A stretch of 64,000 nt of DNA, taken from positions 66,041,850 through 66,105,849 of the forward strand of contig CM077645.1 in assembly GCA_039707465.1 (NCBI GenBank), given 5' to 3'. Made by a program: the position numbers and the translations under genes. This stretch comes from Rhabdophis nuchalis. Its lineage: Eukaryota > Chordata > Lepidosauria > Squamata > Natricidae. The notes under the pieces are model-generated. The model ran no database searches. It was not told the origin of the DNA and saw only the letters and a program-made list of their open reading frames with translations. This document shows positions 22,016 to 34,425 of this stretch, in pieces (the first letter of the stretch is position 1; each line of letters opens with the position of its first letter).

Positions 22016-23392
22016 GTTACAGATAGTGGATTAAAATTCTCAGATGCTCCTTTCCTAGTCCCCATGCCTTTCCTTTGCTGTCTTAAATATTTGTATGGTT
22101 GTCTTGTTTTGTTATTTATAAGTGTTATTTGTAGTTCTCTCATTTCTAAATGATCTGGGTACCTTGATAATCAAGATAAATAAAGCTATGCATATGACAA
22201 TATCAGGAAGTATATAGTTAAGCTTGTTTGTTTATAGCATTTATATGGCTGCCGAACAATGTAACTCAGTATACAAAAACCTATGCCTACCACAATAATT
22301 ATATAATCATCACTCACAACATTTCCTCCTGCTGAATTGGATGGAACAACCAATTTTACCAAGCAGGGAACCAATCTTACCAAGCAATCTTATCAAACAG
22401 TAGCCTAGGAAATCTGTCTTCATATTTATTTTATAATGGCATTCAGCCAGCTCGATCTTCTCCTTTGTCTAGTTTCCCACTGACAATGGAAATTCTGAAA
22501 AGGAATAACTAGTGCAGATTTGGATTATATCTTGTAGAGATCACAATGAATTGCAAATGAAAGCCCCATTTGCTTGCTTCATAAGTTTCAAATATTATCT
22601 CTAATGTGAAGGCAGTCATTGTGTCCCAGGCTGATATTCTAGCTAATAAAAATGCCATGGCATGGCTGATTCCGAATGAGAACATATTAGAACAAATTGA
22701 AAATAGAAGAGTCGGCAATCCTACACGTAGCTTCTTATTCAAGCCCAGAACAACAGAAAAAAATAATAAAGTGGATTACAGCCCATTGCTATGTGTTGTT
22801 CAGGTAAAATGGTGAGGGAAGGAAGTTAAGAGCATGGAGAAGCATTTGGAATAGCTGCTTTATTGCCTCTCTTATAGGAATTGTTTTGGGGGGTTATTCC
22901 TCTGGATTTATTTTCCTCCAGCTCACATCAGATGTGGCCTAATTTTTGAACTTTTGTCTTTCTTCTGTTGGTTTCTCCCACTACATGACATTTGTTCTCA
23001 TTCAGTTCAGTTTTACAAAGTTAATATCCTGCTAATAGATAGAAGGATAGAATAGAACTTCATAACTTCATTCCAATATTCTGCTAAGTAAGAAAAAATA
23101 TTTCCCCTCTTAAAAAAAATAGGAACAAGAATTAGTTTCTCCAGAATCTCAATTTTTCTGTGAAACATCGGAAGCCTCTAAAGAAAACTTTAATGGTCCA
23201 TGTGAATGTATTTGAGAGAGGAAGAGTCAGACTAGGTAACAGTCAGATAAGAGAGAGCTTAACCATTAGGAGAAATGGGGCCATGCAAATGTTTCAGAAG
23301 AAAGCCTCTTCAGCTCTTTGGAATAAAGGTGAGGAATTTCTGTTTTAACTGTAACAAAAAAATAGCACCTTTATTTAATAAAATCTTATTGT
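22016..23392. other. Unique sequence
   Basis: Nothing recognised. The short overlapping ORFs near 22.5-22.8 kb lack any domain. Confidence 0.5.
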
Positions 23393-23400
23393 CCATATAC

Positions 23401-23744
23401 CAATGATGGTGAACCTTTTTGGCATCGAGTGCCCAAACCAGAATGTGTGTGCATGCAGGTGCTGGAGCACCAGAAACCCGAAGACCAGCTGGCCAGCATG
23501 TGCATGGCTGTTTTATGCCCATTTTTCAAGTCATTTTTGGGCCGTTTTTCAGGCTGTTTTCAGGCCATTTTTCGGGCCATTTCCCAGCACTCCAGCACCT
23601 GTGAAGACCAGATGGCTGGCACACATGCCCACAGGTCCACATACCCACTGGAAACCAGAAGAGCAGCTGGTGATGGCATGCGTGCCCACAGAGAAGGCTC
23701 TGCATACCATCTCTGGCATGTGTGCCATAGGTTCACCCTCACAG
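23401..23744. mobile_element. hAT element
   Basis: Ends 'caatgatggtgaacc' and 'ggttcaccctcacag'. Flanking 8-mers ccatatac (23393-23400) and gtctatac (23745-23752) agree at 5 of 8. The body repeats 'gggccgtttttcaggc'-like segments. It belongs to the same broad family as the elements at 1.7-2.5 kb. Confidence 0.6.
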
Positions 23745-23752
23745 GTCTATAC

Positions 23753-24787
23753 AACCTAATGTAATTTATATTTATGTTTCAAGGATTATTGAGTATGCAG
23801 GCAAAGAGATGTGTTGCTATATTAAAAGGATATTGAGATCATATTTGGAATCCACTTATATAAATCCCTAATGTAAAATGTGGCCAAAATCCCAAATAAA
23901 TCAAACCTCACTACAAAAACTTCCCAAAAATTATGTCAAAATTAATCAGCATATGAAAAAAATGGCTTTTGACATTTAAAATCCTGTACATATGATGAGC
24001 TGCATAAACAATAGTTGAAGCACGAGTGATAATCTACAGGCCTGAATAGCTATTAAATTTTCAGCATCCACATTTACCAATAAAATAGACTTATAACATC
24101 CAGCTTGAGATAAAGTTTGAATGGAAAACAAAAAGACAACCTGTCAGAACTATCCCCATGTTATCCAAATGGCTGGCAGGTATGATGTACATTTGTCAGA
24201 TACAGTCAGCATTAAGCAGCGATGGACTGAATCATGGTGATGGTTGCAATGAGTCAACTTGGCACATGTTCTAAAGCGCAGACCCTCTTTCTCTAAATAT
24301 TTCTCATGTCAGTGCAAATGACAGCAACAATAATAAAAAGAACCTGGCTTGCTAGTATTCTAAAAGTGGGTAAGTGGATAAAATTCTTTCCGATGATTTT
24401 TCATATAAGTTTTCGAAGCTGATTTTTTGTGCAATTTTTGCTGCTATATATCTGCCTGATTATTGAAGTAAGAAAGGTCCCAGGATTAACATAATCAGCA
24501 CAAGGTGAGAGAAAGAGAAAGAGAGAGATCACACATGATTTCCCACAGCAACTGTAATCTACACACTGATATCCACTCTAGCATACATAATGAGTAAATC
24601 CTTCTAAAGTCAGTAAAGTTCAGTTTTGAACATCCAATTTTATGATTGCTTATGTCTATGAGTATTTTGCCATATGTTATACCAACAGTTTTGGTGAGTG
24701 GGGAGCAGAAAACACAAAGAATTTCTAAAAGAGCTTAAACATTTTTTGTTCCCAATTTTCAGCTAAACCTCAAACTGATAAACTTTG
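23753..24787. other. Unique sequence
   Basis: Nothing recognised. Confidence 0.5.
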
Positions 24788-24993
24788 CCCTAGTCCAGTG
24801 GCGGGCAAACTTATTAGTCAAGAGAGCCAAATATCAACAGTACCACGATTGAAATTTCTTTTGAGAGCCAAAAGGTGTGGCTAGTTTTGTGGGAGTGGCT
24901 CAGCAGTCATGTGACCGGGTGGGCGAGCCCAACTTGGAAAATGTGGTGAAACTCACTTAACGACGGTCCTGCTTAGCAACCAAAATTCATTCA

Positions 24994-24994
24994 T

Positions 24995-25053
<59 letters not shown>

Positions 25054-25325
25054 CTCTCTCTCTCCCACTTTCTTTTTCTTTCTATTTTTCTTTCTCTCTT
25101 TTTCTTTTTGTCTATCTCTGTCTATCTCTCTCTTTATCTGTCTCTCTCTCCTCCGTCCACCCATCTGTCATTCTGTGTGTGTGTGTGTGTGTCTTTCTCT
25201 CTCTGATTCCCTCTCTCCCTCCCTCCCTCTCTGTGTCTCTCTCTGTTTGTCTCTTCCTCCCTCCCCCTCTGTCTCTCTCTGTATGTCAGTCTCTCCCTCC
25301 CTCTCTCCCTCCCTTCCCCCCCGGA
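24994..25325. repeat. Pyrimidine tract (CTTT)n and CT/CCCT repeats
   Basis: A (CTTT)n array of about 60 bp grading into a 270-bp nearly all-pyrimidine run with a short (GT)n break near 25176-25190. It lies inside the hAT element and may form triplex structures. Confidence 0.9.
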
Positions 25326-25620
25326 AGCAGTGGAAAGCTCAGCACGCCGGCCGGGGGGAGGCCATGGCTGCCTCCTCCCACAGCGAGCGGGCGGGGGGAG
25401 CACCCAAGGCCGCGGCCACCCAAGCACCGCGGAGGCTGTCCGGGCGTTGCACGCCCACCTCTGTCCCAGCCCCACGCAGCGGCCAGCCCCGGAAAGCACA
25501 GCTCGGCGGCCTCTGCAGGTGGCTGTTGTTGCTGCTGCCCCTGAGCCCTGCGACAGGCAGCTCCCGCCGTCCGAGCGCATCAGGCAGAACAGCCGGCCAC
25601 ATTTCCACCAAGTCCCTATT

Positions 25621-26040
25621 TGGCCCCTCGGGTGCGGCTCTTCCTCTCTCCCTCCCCCCCCCTCCCGGAGGCAGCGGAGGACCCGGCATGTCGGCTGGGG
25701 GGGCTCCGGCTGCCTCCCCCTGTAGCGAGTGAGCGAACGGGCGGGGGAGCGCCCGGGGCTGCAGCTGCGCCGGAGGCGGGCGTGCAGCACCCGGACGGCT
25801 CCAGCGCTGCACGCCCGCCTCCGGGTGCCGCACGCACCCGGAGCCGTCCGGGTGCCGCACGCCCGCCTCCCTGGGCGCATGGCACCGGACGGCTCCAGCG
25901 CAGCCCCAGGCGCTCCCCCCGCCCATTCGCTCACTCACTACAGGGGGAGACAGCCGCAGCCCCCCCAGCCAACATGCCGGGCCCTCCGCTGCCTCGGGGG
26001 GGGGAAGGAGAGAGGAAGAGCTGCACCCGAGGGGCCAAAG
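25621..26040. repeat. Large GC-rich inverted repeat
   Basis: The left arm (about 25621-25780) opens 'ggcccctcgggtgcggctct'; the right arm (about 25885-26040) closes with its complement 'agctgcacccgaggggcc'. Matching continues through 'tgccgggccctccgctgcc'-type and 'actacagggggaga'-type blocks. The spacer of about 100 bp has its own 'ggcgggcgtgcag' and 'gcacgcccgcctcc' repeats. The region at 25325-25600 is a diverged direct copy of the left arm. Confidence 0.8.
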
Positions 26041-26088
26041 AGCCACTCGTGGCTCGCGAGCTGCGGTTTGCCAACCACTGCCCTAGTC

Positions 26089-26423
26089 AAAGTGGAGCTA
26101 ATGGCTTATGCGCCTTCTTCATTGGAGATATAAATCTTTGTCATAGATAAGTGACACATAATGTCATTGTGATTAGCTGGATGGTGGTAAGCATTGTTTT
26201 GTAATTCTCAGACAAACCTGCTATCAATTATACCTACTACTAACAAATGCATTAGACATGCTGCCAACTATTACTGATCAATGTTCGATAGTGTTTGATG
26301 AACAAACATTATCTTGAGATATAACAAACCTTATGGCTGTTACATCAGGTCCAAGTTTCAGATGTTCTTGTTTTGTAACATCCTTGTTACAAATCTTGAC
26401 TAAACTAGGGTTTTAAAGAAAAC
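26089..26423. other. Unique sequence
   Basis: Nothing recognised. Confidence 0.5.
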
Positions 26424-26676
26424 TTGTTGCTGTTGTTGTTGTTCAGTCACTAAGTCATGTCCAACTCTTCACAAACCCATGGACCATAGCATTCCATACC
26501 CCCCTCCTCCACAGTCTTCTAAAGTTTTCTCAAGTTCATGTTCATTGTGCCAATGACTCTAACCATCTTGTCCTCTACCGTTTCCTTTTTTTTTTTTTTT
26601 GCCTTCAAGCTTTCCCAACATCAGGGTCTTTTCCAATGAGTCTTCTCATTAGGGGATCAAAGTATTTGAGCTTGGG
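26424..26676 (-). mobile_element. Bov-B (RTE) LINE, 3' part
   Basis: The + strand reads 'gttgttgttcagtcactaag', 'aacccatggaccatagca' and 'ccaacatcagggtcttttcc', the reverse complement of the Bov-B 3' end. The element's 3' end is at 26424, so it runs on the minus strand. It is interrupted at 26676 and continues at 27548. Confidence 0.85.
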
Positions 26677-27547
26677 TGTCAACTTCAAACCGAACCTGGC
26701 AGGAGCCATTTTGTTGATATTCAGTTGCTACACAGTAGGAATAGAATAGAATAGAATATAGAATAGAATATTTATTTATATAACCGCGTCCTCTCCCCGA
26801 GGGGACTCGGAGCGGTGCACAGGGAGAAATTAAAACAACATAAAATATATACATACATAAATACAATAAAAACAAATTAAATCTAACTATCCCTGCACTA
26901 AAATTCCCATTTTAAAATTAACATTTCCTAACCCTTGAGGTAGAGACTAACCTAGGCCGGCCAAGCAGAAAAAGTGAGTTTTTAATTTCTGACGGAAGGA
27001 GCGGAGGTCCGTAGTTGTTCTAATGTCGGGGGGAAGGTCGTTCCAGAGGGCTGGGCCCGCCACAGAGAAGGCCCTTCCCCTGGGCGTCGCCCGCTGACAA
27101 AGTCTAGTGGACGGCACCCGGAGAAGTCCCTCTCTGTGGGAGCAAATCGGCCGGGAGGATGTATGGGGCAGAATCCGATCCCGCAGATAGCTAGGTCCCG
27201 AGCCATGGAGCGCTTTAAAGATGAGAACTAACACCTTAGTTAGGAGGAAGGGAAGGAGGCTGCCAGACACAATACTGTGGGAACCAAGGTGATCTCCACA
27301 GGTGTCTGATGAAAATGGAGAGGAGTGCCTAAGGAGCCTGCCAATGAATCTAATTGGACAGTGTGACCTGTGAAACCTGGGAGAGAATCATTTACTATTT
27401 TAATTATACAGAAACTGCAGGGGATATTTAGAGTTAGTTTTACATTTAATTATGTTGATATGATATGTCCAATAAAGAAGTTCTTTGAGAGAGATCTGTG
27501 TCTTGGAGTTGTGATTTGCTTTGGCTCGTTAAGTCAAAACCTTGATA
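26677..27547. mobile_element. Candidate solo LTR inserted in Bov-B
   Basis: The segment that splits Bov-B starts TGTCAACTTC and ends CCTTGATA, flanked by TTGGG at 26672-26676 and 27548-27552. A 5-bp duplication and a TG start fit a solo LTR of about 360 bp once the nested L2 (26735-27245) is removed. 'aataaag' near 27471 could be its polyadenylation signal on the + strand. It ends TA rather than CA and no relative is visible here, so the class is unproven. Confidence 0.45.
26735..27245 (-). mobile_element. L2-type LINE, 3' fragment
   Basis: The tail is (GAATA)n, followed by the 3' block 'ctccccgaggggactcgg' and the ORF2 C-terminus in reverse. The 27270-26947 frame includes [12 protein letters not shown] and [15 protein letters not shown], matching the copy at 45.5 kb. 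It is 5'-truncated at about 27245. Confidence 0.85.
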
Positions 27548-27770
27548 TTGGGCTTCAGTATCTGTCCTGCCAAAGTGCAATCAGGATTGATTTCCTTTAA
27601 CATGGACTGATTTGCTCTCTTTGCAGTCCAAGGGACTCTCAAGAGCCCTTCTCCAACATGACAAATTGAAAGCATACATTCTTTGGTGCTCAGCCTTCCT
27701 TAAGGCCCAACTCTCACAGCCATATATTACTACTGGGAAAACCAGTAGTAATATATGGCAAAATTGAAAA
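27548..27770 (-). mobile_element. Bov-B (RTE) LINE, 5' portion of the fragment
   Basis: Resumes after the insertion with 'cttcagtatctgtcctgcc', then 'tttgcagtccaagggactct' and 'cccaactctcacagccatat', all typical of Bov-B reversed. The end near 27740 is a perfect 17-bp foldback (27720-27736 and 27742-27758). Confidence 0.8.
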
Positions 27771-29535
27771 CTTGTACGCAATGTCATTTTAGTTAATTGC
27801 AATGCTGGAATGCCATTTTCCAACTTTGAACTGGGACAGGGGGATTGCTTGTTTTTGTGCTTTTTTTTCACTTGGAATGAAAATGAAAGATGTTCTAAAA
27901 ACTAGTGGAGTCTGAAATGATCTGAAGGAAGACAGAGAGATATAATCTAGCATAATTGTAAAGACAAATGTGTCAATATCCTACTCAATGCAAGATCTGC
28001 AATGAAAGAACGAGTGCAGCATCATTGTGTAAATTCTACTTAAGCATCTCACTGTAAGAGAAGTACCACCAAGTTGGTTATGGAATAGAACGCCCCCAGA
28101 TTTTGAAGCAATCTTCTCAAGCTTGAACAAGGCTGTATAATTAGAAATATGCATGTTTATCATAACCTGTAATCCTTGTGAGCTATTTAGTTTAGCTTTG
28201 AAAGGATGGAGCTACTATACAAGAAAGTTTGTTTTATCTAAATATTTATATAATTCTGCTAGGAAGCTGTATGTCAACATTCCAAATATCATCCAAAATT
28301 AAATCAGAGTTGAAGGCAAAGCAATCCTCAAAGTTCCAATTTATTAAGAGAGACATGGTGCATCTGTGTAAAACCGAATCTGAAAGCTTCCTGGGTTTTC
28401 ACCCAGTTGAAAGTTCTTGATCTTGGCTGCACACCCACAAGTCCATCACATGGTCCTATCTCCCACTGCCACGCTGGCAATTCCATCCATTCACTTCCAG
28501 TCAGGTGCAGAGGTGCAGAGACAAAGAATGACCTTGGGCTTCTAGAAAGGAATGTTTTATTTTGACAACAACACATTTTCCTCCTTACTATTCCCCCTCC
28601 CAATTCCCCACTAATGAAACAGAGTAGTAAAATAAGAGAGAGCGTGGCAGGCCAAAGATCCTAAAAGGAATATGACTGCAGGCCTGACACTGTATACTAG
28701 TAAGGACTTTTAATACCTTGAATAAGGTAAATGAAAAAAGAAAAATGCCTGTCTAAATGAGATAATAAAATGGAGAATCATGCTTTATAATATGAAATTA
28801 GAATTAGAATTAAATACAATTTTAAAATTTGCATTGTTAATGCAAAATCTAACTTTTAAGTGGAAAAAAATGATCACTTGCCATGATTCTACAATAACAT
28901 CCTGAAGCATATTCAGAATGCAGATAACGAAGTTTTGATGTTAAAACTGAAAACAAGATGTTCTGATTTGAACTGACTAGGATAATTTAGATCAGGTAGT
29001 TTTGATTTTATATTGAATTAGTACACTCTGATTTTAACCAAATAAAGTGTGAAACAAAGTTTTGAATGTTACAGTCTAATTTAGTTCCCAGTATTCACAC
29101 TTTATAGAGTTTATACCCATTGATTTTTGTTTTGTCCTCCAAAACGGAGAGAACAAGTTTGTTCCACCTTTTTTGTAATAGCTTTTCAAAACCTTTTTTT
29201 TAGCCTTTAGCTCTTTCTTCTTCAATTTAAGCACACCCAGTACTTTCAATTGTTCCTCATATGCCTTAGAATAGAACTACTAAATGTATGCCTTTAGATG
29301 TACAACAAAACATTTAATGATGAAAGAACAGGAATGGATTGCAGTCTACACATACCTCTGCAATCCTGCTTTGCTTTTTCTAAACAGTATTACTATCTGT
29401 ACTATTTCAACCATATTATTATTGCCTCAGCAAATAATTTTGTTATGCACATTGCATCCCACTTAATTGGGGCAATAATCTCATTTTAAAACTTTCAACA
29501 TTTTCACATTTTTAGACTCAACTTGGCAAGATGGA
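27771..29535. other. Unique sequence
   Basis: No gene found. On the minus strand, 28690-28400 has an AATAAA and LTR-like composition, but I could not find ends or a duplication. Confidence 0.45.
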
Positions 29536-29630
29536 AGGCATATTTATTTTTGTATATTTATCTTATGTGTTTTAATTTTCCCTGTGCACCGCTCCGAGTC
29601 CCCCTGGGGAGAGGATGCGGTATATAAAAT

Positions 29631-29640
<10 letters not shown>
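29536..29640 (+). mobile_element. L2-type LINE 3' end, second subfamily
   Basis: 'ccctgtgcaccgctccgagt' then 'ggggagaggatgcggtatat', running directly into an ATT array. The same variant terminates the L2 copies at 26.8 and 45.3 kb. Confidence 0.8.
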
Positions 29641-30205
<565 letters not shown>

Positions 30206-30310
30206 ACCAGTTTGATCTTGTGGTTACAGCACCAGGCTCAAAACCAGGAGACTGTGAATTCTAGTCCTAGCAAATTGGACCACTTTGAGTCAGTCACATT
30301 CTCTTAGCCC
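30206..30310 (+). mobile_element. tRNA-derived SINE, 5' fragment (second family)
   Basis: 'ttgtggttacagcaccaggc' and 'aaccaggagactgtgaattc' belong to a widespread squamate tRNA-SINE type; 'tcagtcacattctcttagcc' follows. The 3' body is missing. An antisense relative is at 52.8 kb. Confidence 0.65.
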
Positions 30311-31733
30311 ATAAAGTCAGGATTAAGTGACAAAGAGATTGGTTGATTTATGTTAACAATTAGTTTGATCTGGAAAAAAAAGTGAACTCTGCATTTTTGG
30401 AGAAATGCTGGGAGAAAGCAAAAAAGCAAGACAGTTTTCCTTAATATGTTTGTATACAATTTATGTGTAAATGACATACAAATAAGCAACAGCTGGTTTT
30501 CTTACAGATTTATGTAAAGTGCATTAACTGCTTACATCTTTAACTAGCACTTCTTTGTAAAACAAGAGATATTTGTGCATTTTATTTAACAAATGGGTCT
30601 GTTAGGAAGTTTATTCAGAAATACTAAGTAAAGTTTATGTAAAACTTACCAAATGGTATTAGCAGAACAGTGCACAGGGCATGTTAACTCGCAGTCACAC
30701 AGTTATTCCTTCTTTTTTGTGTTATATTTAATCTTTGATATTTTATTTCTATCTATTATGAATCAATGCACTTACAAAAACCTAATTTAACCACATAGCT
30801 GGAGACTCTTAAAGTTCAGCATCATCTAGGCTTTCCCCCCCTTATCTGTAATTAAAAATGATTTAAGGATTGTGAGCAATATGGCTGGATAATATTAATC
30901 AGAGGGAAAAATATTGGGGAATGTAATTGCTCATTTGATTTCATCAGTTCAGGTCAAATATCTCAAGGGAAAAATATATATGTGGAAATCAGGCAACTTC
31001 ATTTAAACTCTTATTTTTGAAGTTGTATATCTAGCTACTCAATATTCAAAAATTCTAATGGCAAATTTTTAAAGATGGGGTTTTAACTACACTTCTGTAG
31101 TTTAATTATAAATATAATCACTTTGATTATGGGCACTGTGTTACTCACTAGAGCAATATAGCTAGGTCAAATTAATGCATGATCCAGGCTAGCATTCTCC
31201 TGAGGACAATTGTTAAATTCTGGTGATGTGCAATATATACTGTAAGATTACTAAATGTTTTGTGGGGAGAATAGCCAGCTTTAGAAAGTGCTTGGTTGAT
31301 TATCTTTTAATAAGTAAATTATCCTGTTGATTTTGATCAGTTATCTTAGGAATTATTTAGTATTCATAAAAAGCCTAGAGTACCATTTTATGTGTGGAGA
31401 TACACATCAGAATTTTAAATGTAAATCTGTCTCATCTTAGATGGTTATCCATTATAACTTATATGCCGTTCTTAACTTTCTTGTTAGATATTGCTCTGGT
31501 TATGTATGCATGAAACTCATTTTCTGTGAAAGAAATTAAATAAGTTGGAAAAGTAATTCTATATTTTGCTGAAAAAAGGAGAGCTGTTCTATCAGCTCAC
31601 CATGTGATCACTAAAGTAGGAATTACATAAACAATGGGATGCCTCAAGATTTCGAGCAATTTATTCATACAACTTGCTTAATCAAATCCGCTAAAGACTA
31701 TTGGTTACATTTCAACAATATGTTAAATGAGTT
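30311..31733. other. AT-rich unique sequence
   Basis: Nothing recognised. Confidence 0.5.
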
Positions 31734-31831
31734 ATACAATACAATACAATACAATACAATACAATACAATACAATACAATACAATACAATACAATACAAT
31801 ACAATACAATACAATACAATACAATACAATA
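31734..31831. repeat. (ACAAT)n microsatellite at a CR1 tail
   Basis: About 19 units. On the minus strand this is (ATTGT)n, the expanded 3'-terminal repeat of the adjoining CR1. Confidence 0.95.
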
Positions 31832-31890
31832 GCAGAGTTGTAAGGGACCTTGGAGGTCTTCTAGTCCAACCCCCTGTGTGGGCAGGAACC

Positions 31891-33210
31891 TTATACCATT
31901 TCAGACAAATGGCTATCTAACATCTTCTTCAAGACTTCCAGGGTTGGGGCGTTCACAACTTCTGGAGGCAAGCTCTTCCACTGACTAATTGTTCTAACTG
32001 TCAGGAAATTTCTCCTTAGTTCTAAGTTGCTTCTCTCTTTGATTAGTTTCCACCCATTGCTTCTTGTTCTGCCCTCAGGTGCTTTGGAGAATAGCTTGAC
32101 TCCCTCTTCTTTGTGGCAGCCCCTGAGATATCGGAACACTGCTATCTCTCCCCTGGTCCTTCTCTTCATCAAACTAGACATACCCAGTTCCTGCAACCGT
32201 TCCTCATATGTTTTAGTCTCCAGTCCCCTAATCATCTTGGTTGCTCTTCTCTGCACTCTCGCCAGAGTCTCCACGTCTTTTCTACATCGTGGCGACCAAA
32301 ACTGTATGCAGTATTCCAAGTGTGGCCTTACCAAGGCACTATACAATGGCATTAACACTTCACGTGATCTAGATTCTATCCCTCTGTTTATGCAGCCTAG
32401 AACTGTGTTGGCTTTTTTGGCAGCTGCTGCACACTGCTGGCTCATATTTAAATGGTTGTCCACTAGGATTTCTAGATCCCTCTCACAGTTGCTACTATTG
32501 AGCAAGGTACCACCTATACTGTACTTGTGCATCTGGTTTTTCTTGCCTATATGTAGGACCTTACTTTTTTCACAATTGAATTTCATTTTATTAGATAGTG
32601 CCCAATGTTCAAGTTTGTCTAGATCCTTCTGTATCTTAAGCCTATCTTCTGGAGTGTTGGCTATTCCTGCCAGCTTGGTGTCGTCTGCAAATTTGATGAG
32701 TTCCCCATTTATCCCCTCATCCAAATCGTTGATGAAGATGTTAAAGAGTACTGGGCCTAAAACAGAGCCTTGGGGGACTCCACTGCATACTTCCTTCCAT
32801 GTAGATGCAGTTTCATTGAGGACTACACGTTGAGTGCGGTTGGTCAGCCAGTTGCGAATCCATTTGCTGGTGGTGCTGTCTAACCCACAATTTTCTACTT
32901 TATCTAATAGTAGGTTATGGTCTACTTTATCAAATGCCTTACTGAAGTCCAGGTAAATTATATCAACAGCATTCCTCTGGTCCACTGATTTTGTCACTTT
33001 GTCAAATAATGCAATTAGATTCGTCTGGCATGATCTGTTTTTGACAAACCCATGTTGGCTTTTGGCTATTACTTTGTTTGCTTCTAGGTGTTCACTTATT
33101 TGTTGTTTAATTATCTTTTCCAGAATCTTTCCTGGTATTGAGGTCAGGCTGATGGGTCTATAGTTTCCTGGATCTGTTTTTTCCCCCTTTTTTGAAGATG
33201 GGAACCACAT
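31891..33210 (-). pseudogene. CR1 ORF2, reverse transcriptase and C-terminus
   Basis: A 439-codon frame. RT motifs in order: NYRPISLTSIPGK (fingers), YLDFSKAFDKVDH with the first catalytic Asp, [14 protein letters not shown], and KFADDTKLAG with the FADD catalytic pair encoded at 32680-32691. It ends PPEVVNAPTLEVLKK and LSEMV, the usual CR1 C-terminus. The first codons (MWFPSSKKG) are out of frame with the true N-terminal part at 33520-33158; a one-base slip in the T/C homopolymers near 33179-33196 explains this. Without an endonuclease it is dead, though its RT is strikingly well preserved. Confidence 0.9.
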
Positions 33211-33520
33211 CAGCTCTTTTCCAGTCTTCTGGCAGTTCCCCGGTGCTCCAGGATCTCTGAAAGATATAGTTCAGTGGTTCTGAGATCTCGTCTGCCAGTT
33301 CCTTCAGAACCCTGGGGTGTAATCCATCCGGTCCTGCTGATTTGAACTCGTCCAGGGCAGACAGGTGCTCACTTACCGTTTTCTTCCCTATTTCAACTTG
33401 TGTTCCTAATCTGATTTTTGTGGTGCTGTTTTTGATTGGTTGGACTGTTTTATCCCTTTGTGTAAAGACAGATGCAAAAAAAGAGTTAAATAGTTCTGCT
33501 TTCTCCCTGTTGCTTATCAT
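33158..33520 (-). pseudogene. CR1 ORF2, segment before the frameshift
   Basis: 120 codons including AELFNSFFASVF, SAGPDGLHPRVLKEL and LPEDWKRADVVPIFKKG, the conserved region between endonuclease and RT fingers in CR1. It joins the downstream RT in another frame at the homopolymer near 33.19 kb. Confidence 0.88.
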
Positions 33521-33541
33521 CTTCTTGCCATTTTCTCCCAG

Positions 33542-34271
33542 TTAACTTTGCTTTTCTTCCTTCTTTTTTAAATTGATCTGAGGGATTAGAAATTTATGCA
33601 CAACCAGTGTATTTTACTAGGTTTTGAATCATTGAATCATTGTATTGTGAATCACTTTATTCAGTAACAAGTTTAACCATTGTGGAAATGTAGTCTTATG
33701 CAGAAGTGGCCTTTTAGGATATAGAACAAATACATTTAATCTGGTTTTTCAAGCAGTTTATCTATGCATAAATCCTGAATCAATGTGGAAATCCCAATGA
33801 AATTCTTCTTTGCATTCCACACTTCTCCAATTGTTGCAGGGCAATTATCCCTTCTCAAACCAAGGAAAAACAAGAATAATTTATATAAGTAATTTATAAG
33901 TAGCACCATACCCAACACAGCTTAATAAATTTACAGCAACATATTTCTCAAATTATTAATTATTGGAAAGAGTATGAGAAGAAAGGAATACTAAAGTCAT
34001 ACAGGGGAGAGAGCTGGGATTAATAAAAAGAACGAGGTGATTAGCAATATTATTTCCCCAAACTATTTGAACAGAAGTAAAATTATGTTTGTTGAGAATC
34101 CACTCCAAACCTATTTAATATAACAATTCCAACAATATATTTGATATAACAATATATAAAAATTTTAATTGTTAACAAAAATTGTCGCCTCCGGAACCCA
34201 TTACAGGACATTGTATGCCAAAATACTTAGACAAAAAGATTTTGCCCCATGCTAAACACTTAATTTCTTAT
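33542..34271. other. AT-rich unique sequence
   Basis: Nothing recognised. Confidence 0.5.
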
Positions 34272-34279
34272 GCTTAAAG

Positions 34280-34417
34280 CAGAGGTTGGTTGTTCTGGTT
34301 CGGCCCAGATCGGGCGAACCGGTAAGTAGCAGCGGCGGGAGGCTCTGCCCACCCGCCTGGACGCTTCTGCGCATCTGGGCCTAAAACAGTAGTAAAAATA
34401 TTGGCAACCCACCACTG
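34280..34417. mobile_element. Short hAT element
   Basis: Ends 'cagaggttggttgttc' and 'ggcaacccaccactg'. Flanking 8-mers gcttaaag (34272-34279) and gcttaagg (34418-34425), 7 of 8. The interior 'ggctctgcccacccgcc' is shared with 14895-15010. Confidence 0.75.
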
Positions 34418-34425
34418 GCTTAAGG

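Larger units (their letters stand above)
24796..26080. mobile_element. 1.3-kb non-autonomous hAT element with GC-rich core
   Basis: Ends 'cagtggcgggcaaac' and 'gtttgccaaccactg' form an inverted pair with a small difference. A perfect 8-bp duplication CCCTAGTC lies at 24788-24795 and 26081-26088. Inside are a pyrimidine microsatellite and a strongly GC-rich segment with direct and inverted repeats. Long overlapping frames on both strands (for example 25934-25134 on the minus strand and 25175-25732 on the plus strand) are proline/arginine/alanine-rich products of the repeats, with no transposase motif. Confidence 0.88.
31832..33541 (-). mobile_element. CR1 LINE, long 5'-truncated copy
   Basis: A 1.7-kb CR1 copy on the minus strand. 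It covers the reverse transcriptase and C-terminal part of ORF2, a 60-bp 3' region and the ATTGT tail. The 5' end near 33541 lies within ORF2, so the endonuclease is absent. The reading frame is intact except for one shift near 33.19 kb. Confidence 0.92.

Noticed and set aside
25134..26150. Large overlapping frames up to 266 codons on both strands
   Set aside because: They lie in the GC-rich repeats and pyrimidine tract of a hAT element, mirror each other through the inverted repeat, and have no domain.
28400..28690. Possible minus-strand LTR with AATAAA
   Set aside because: No TG/CA ends or flanking duplication could be located, and no second copy is in the window.
32027..32833. 268-codon plus-strand frame
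   Set aside because: It is the antisense shadow of the CR1 ORF2 on the minus strand.
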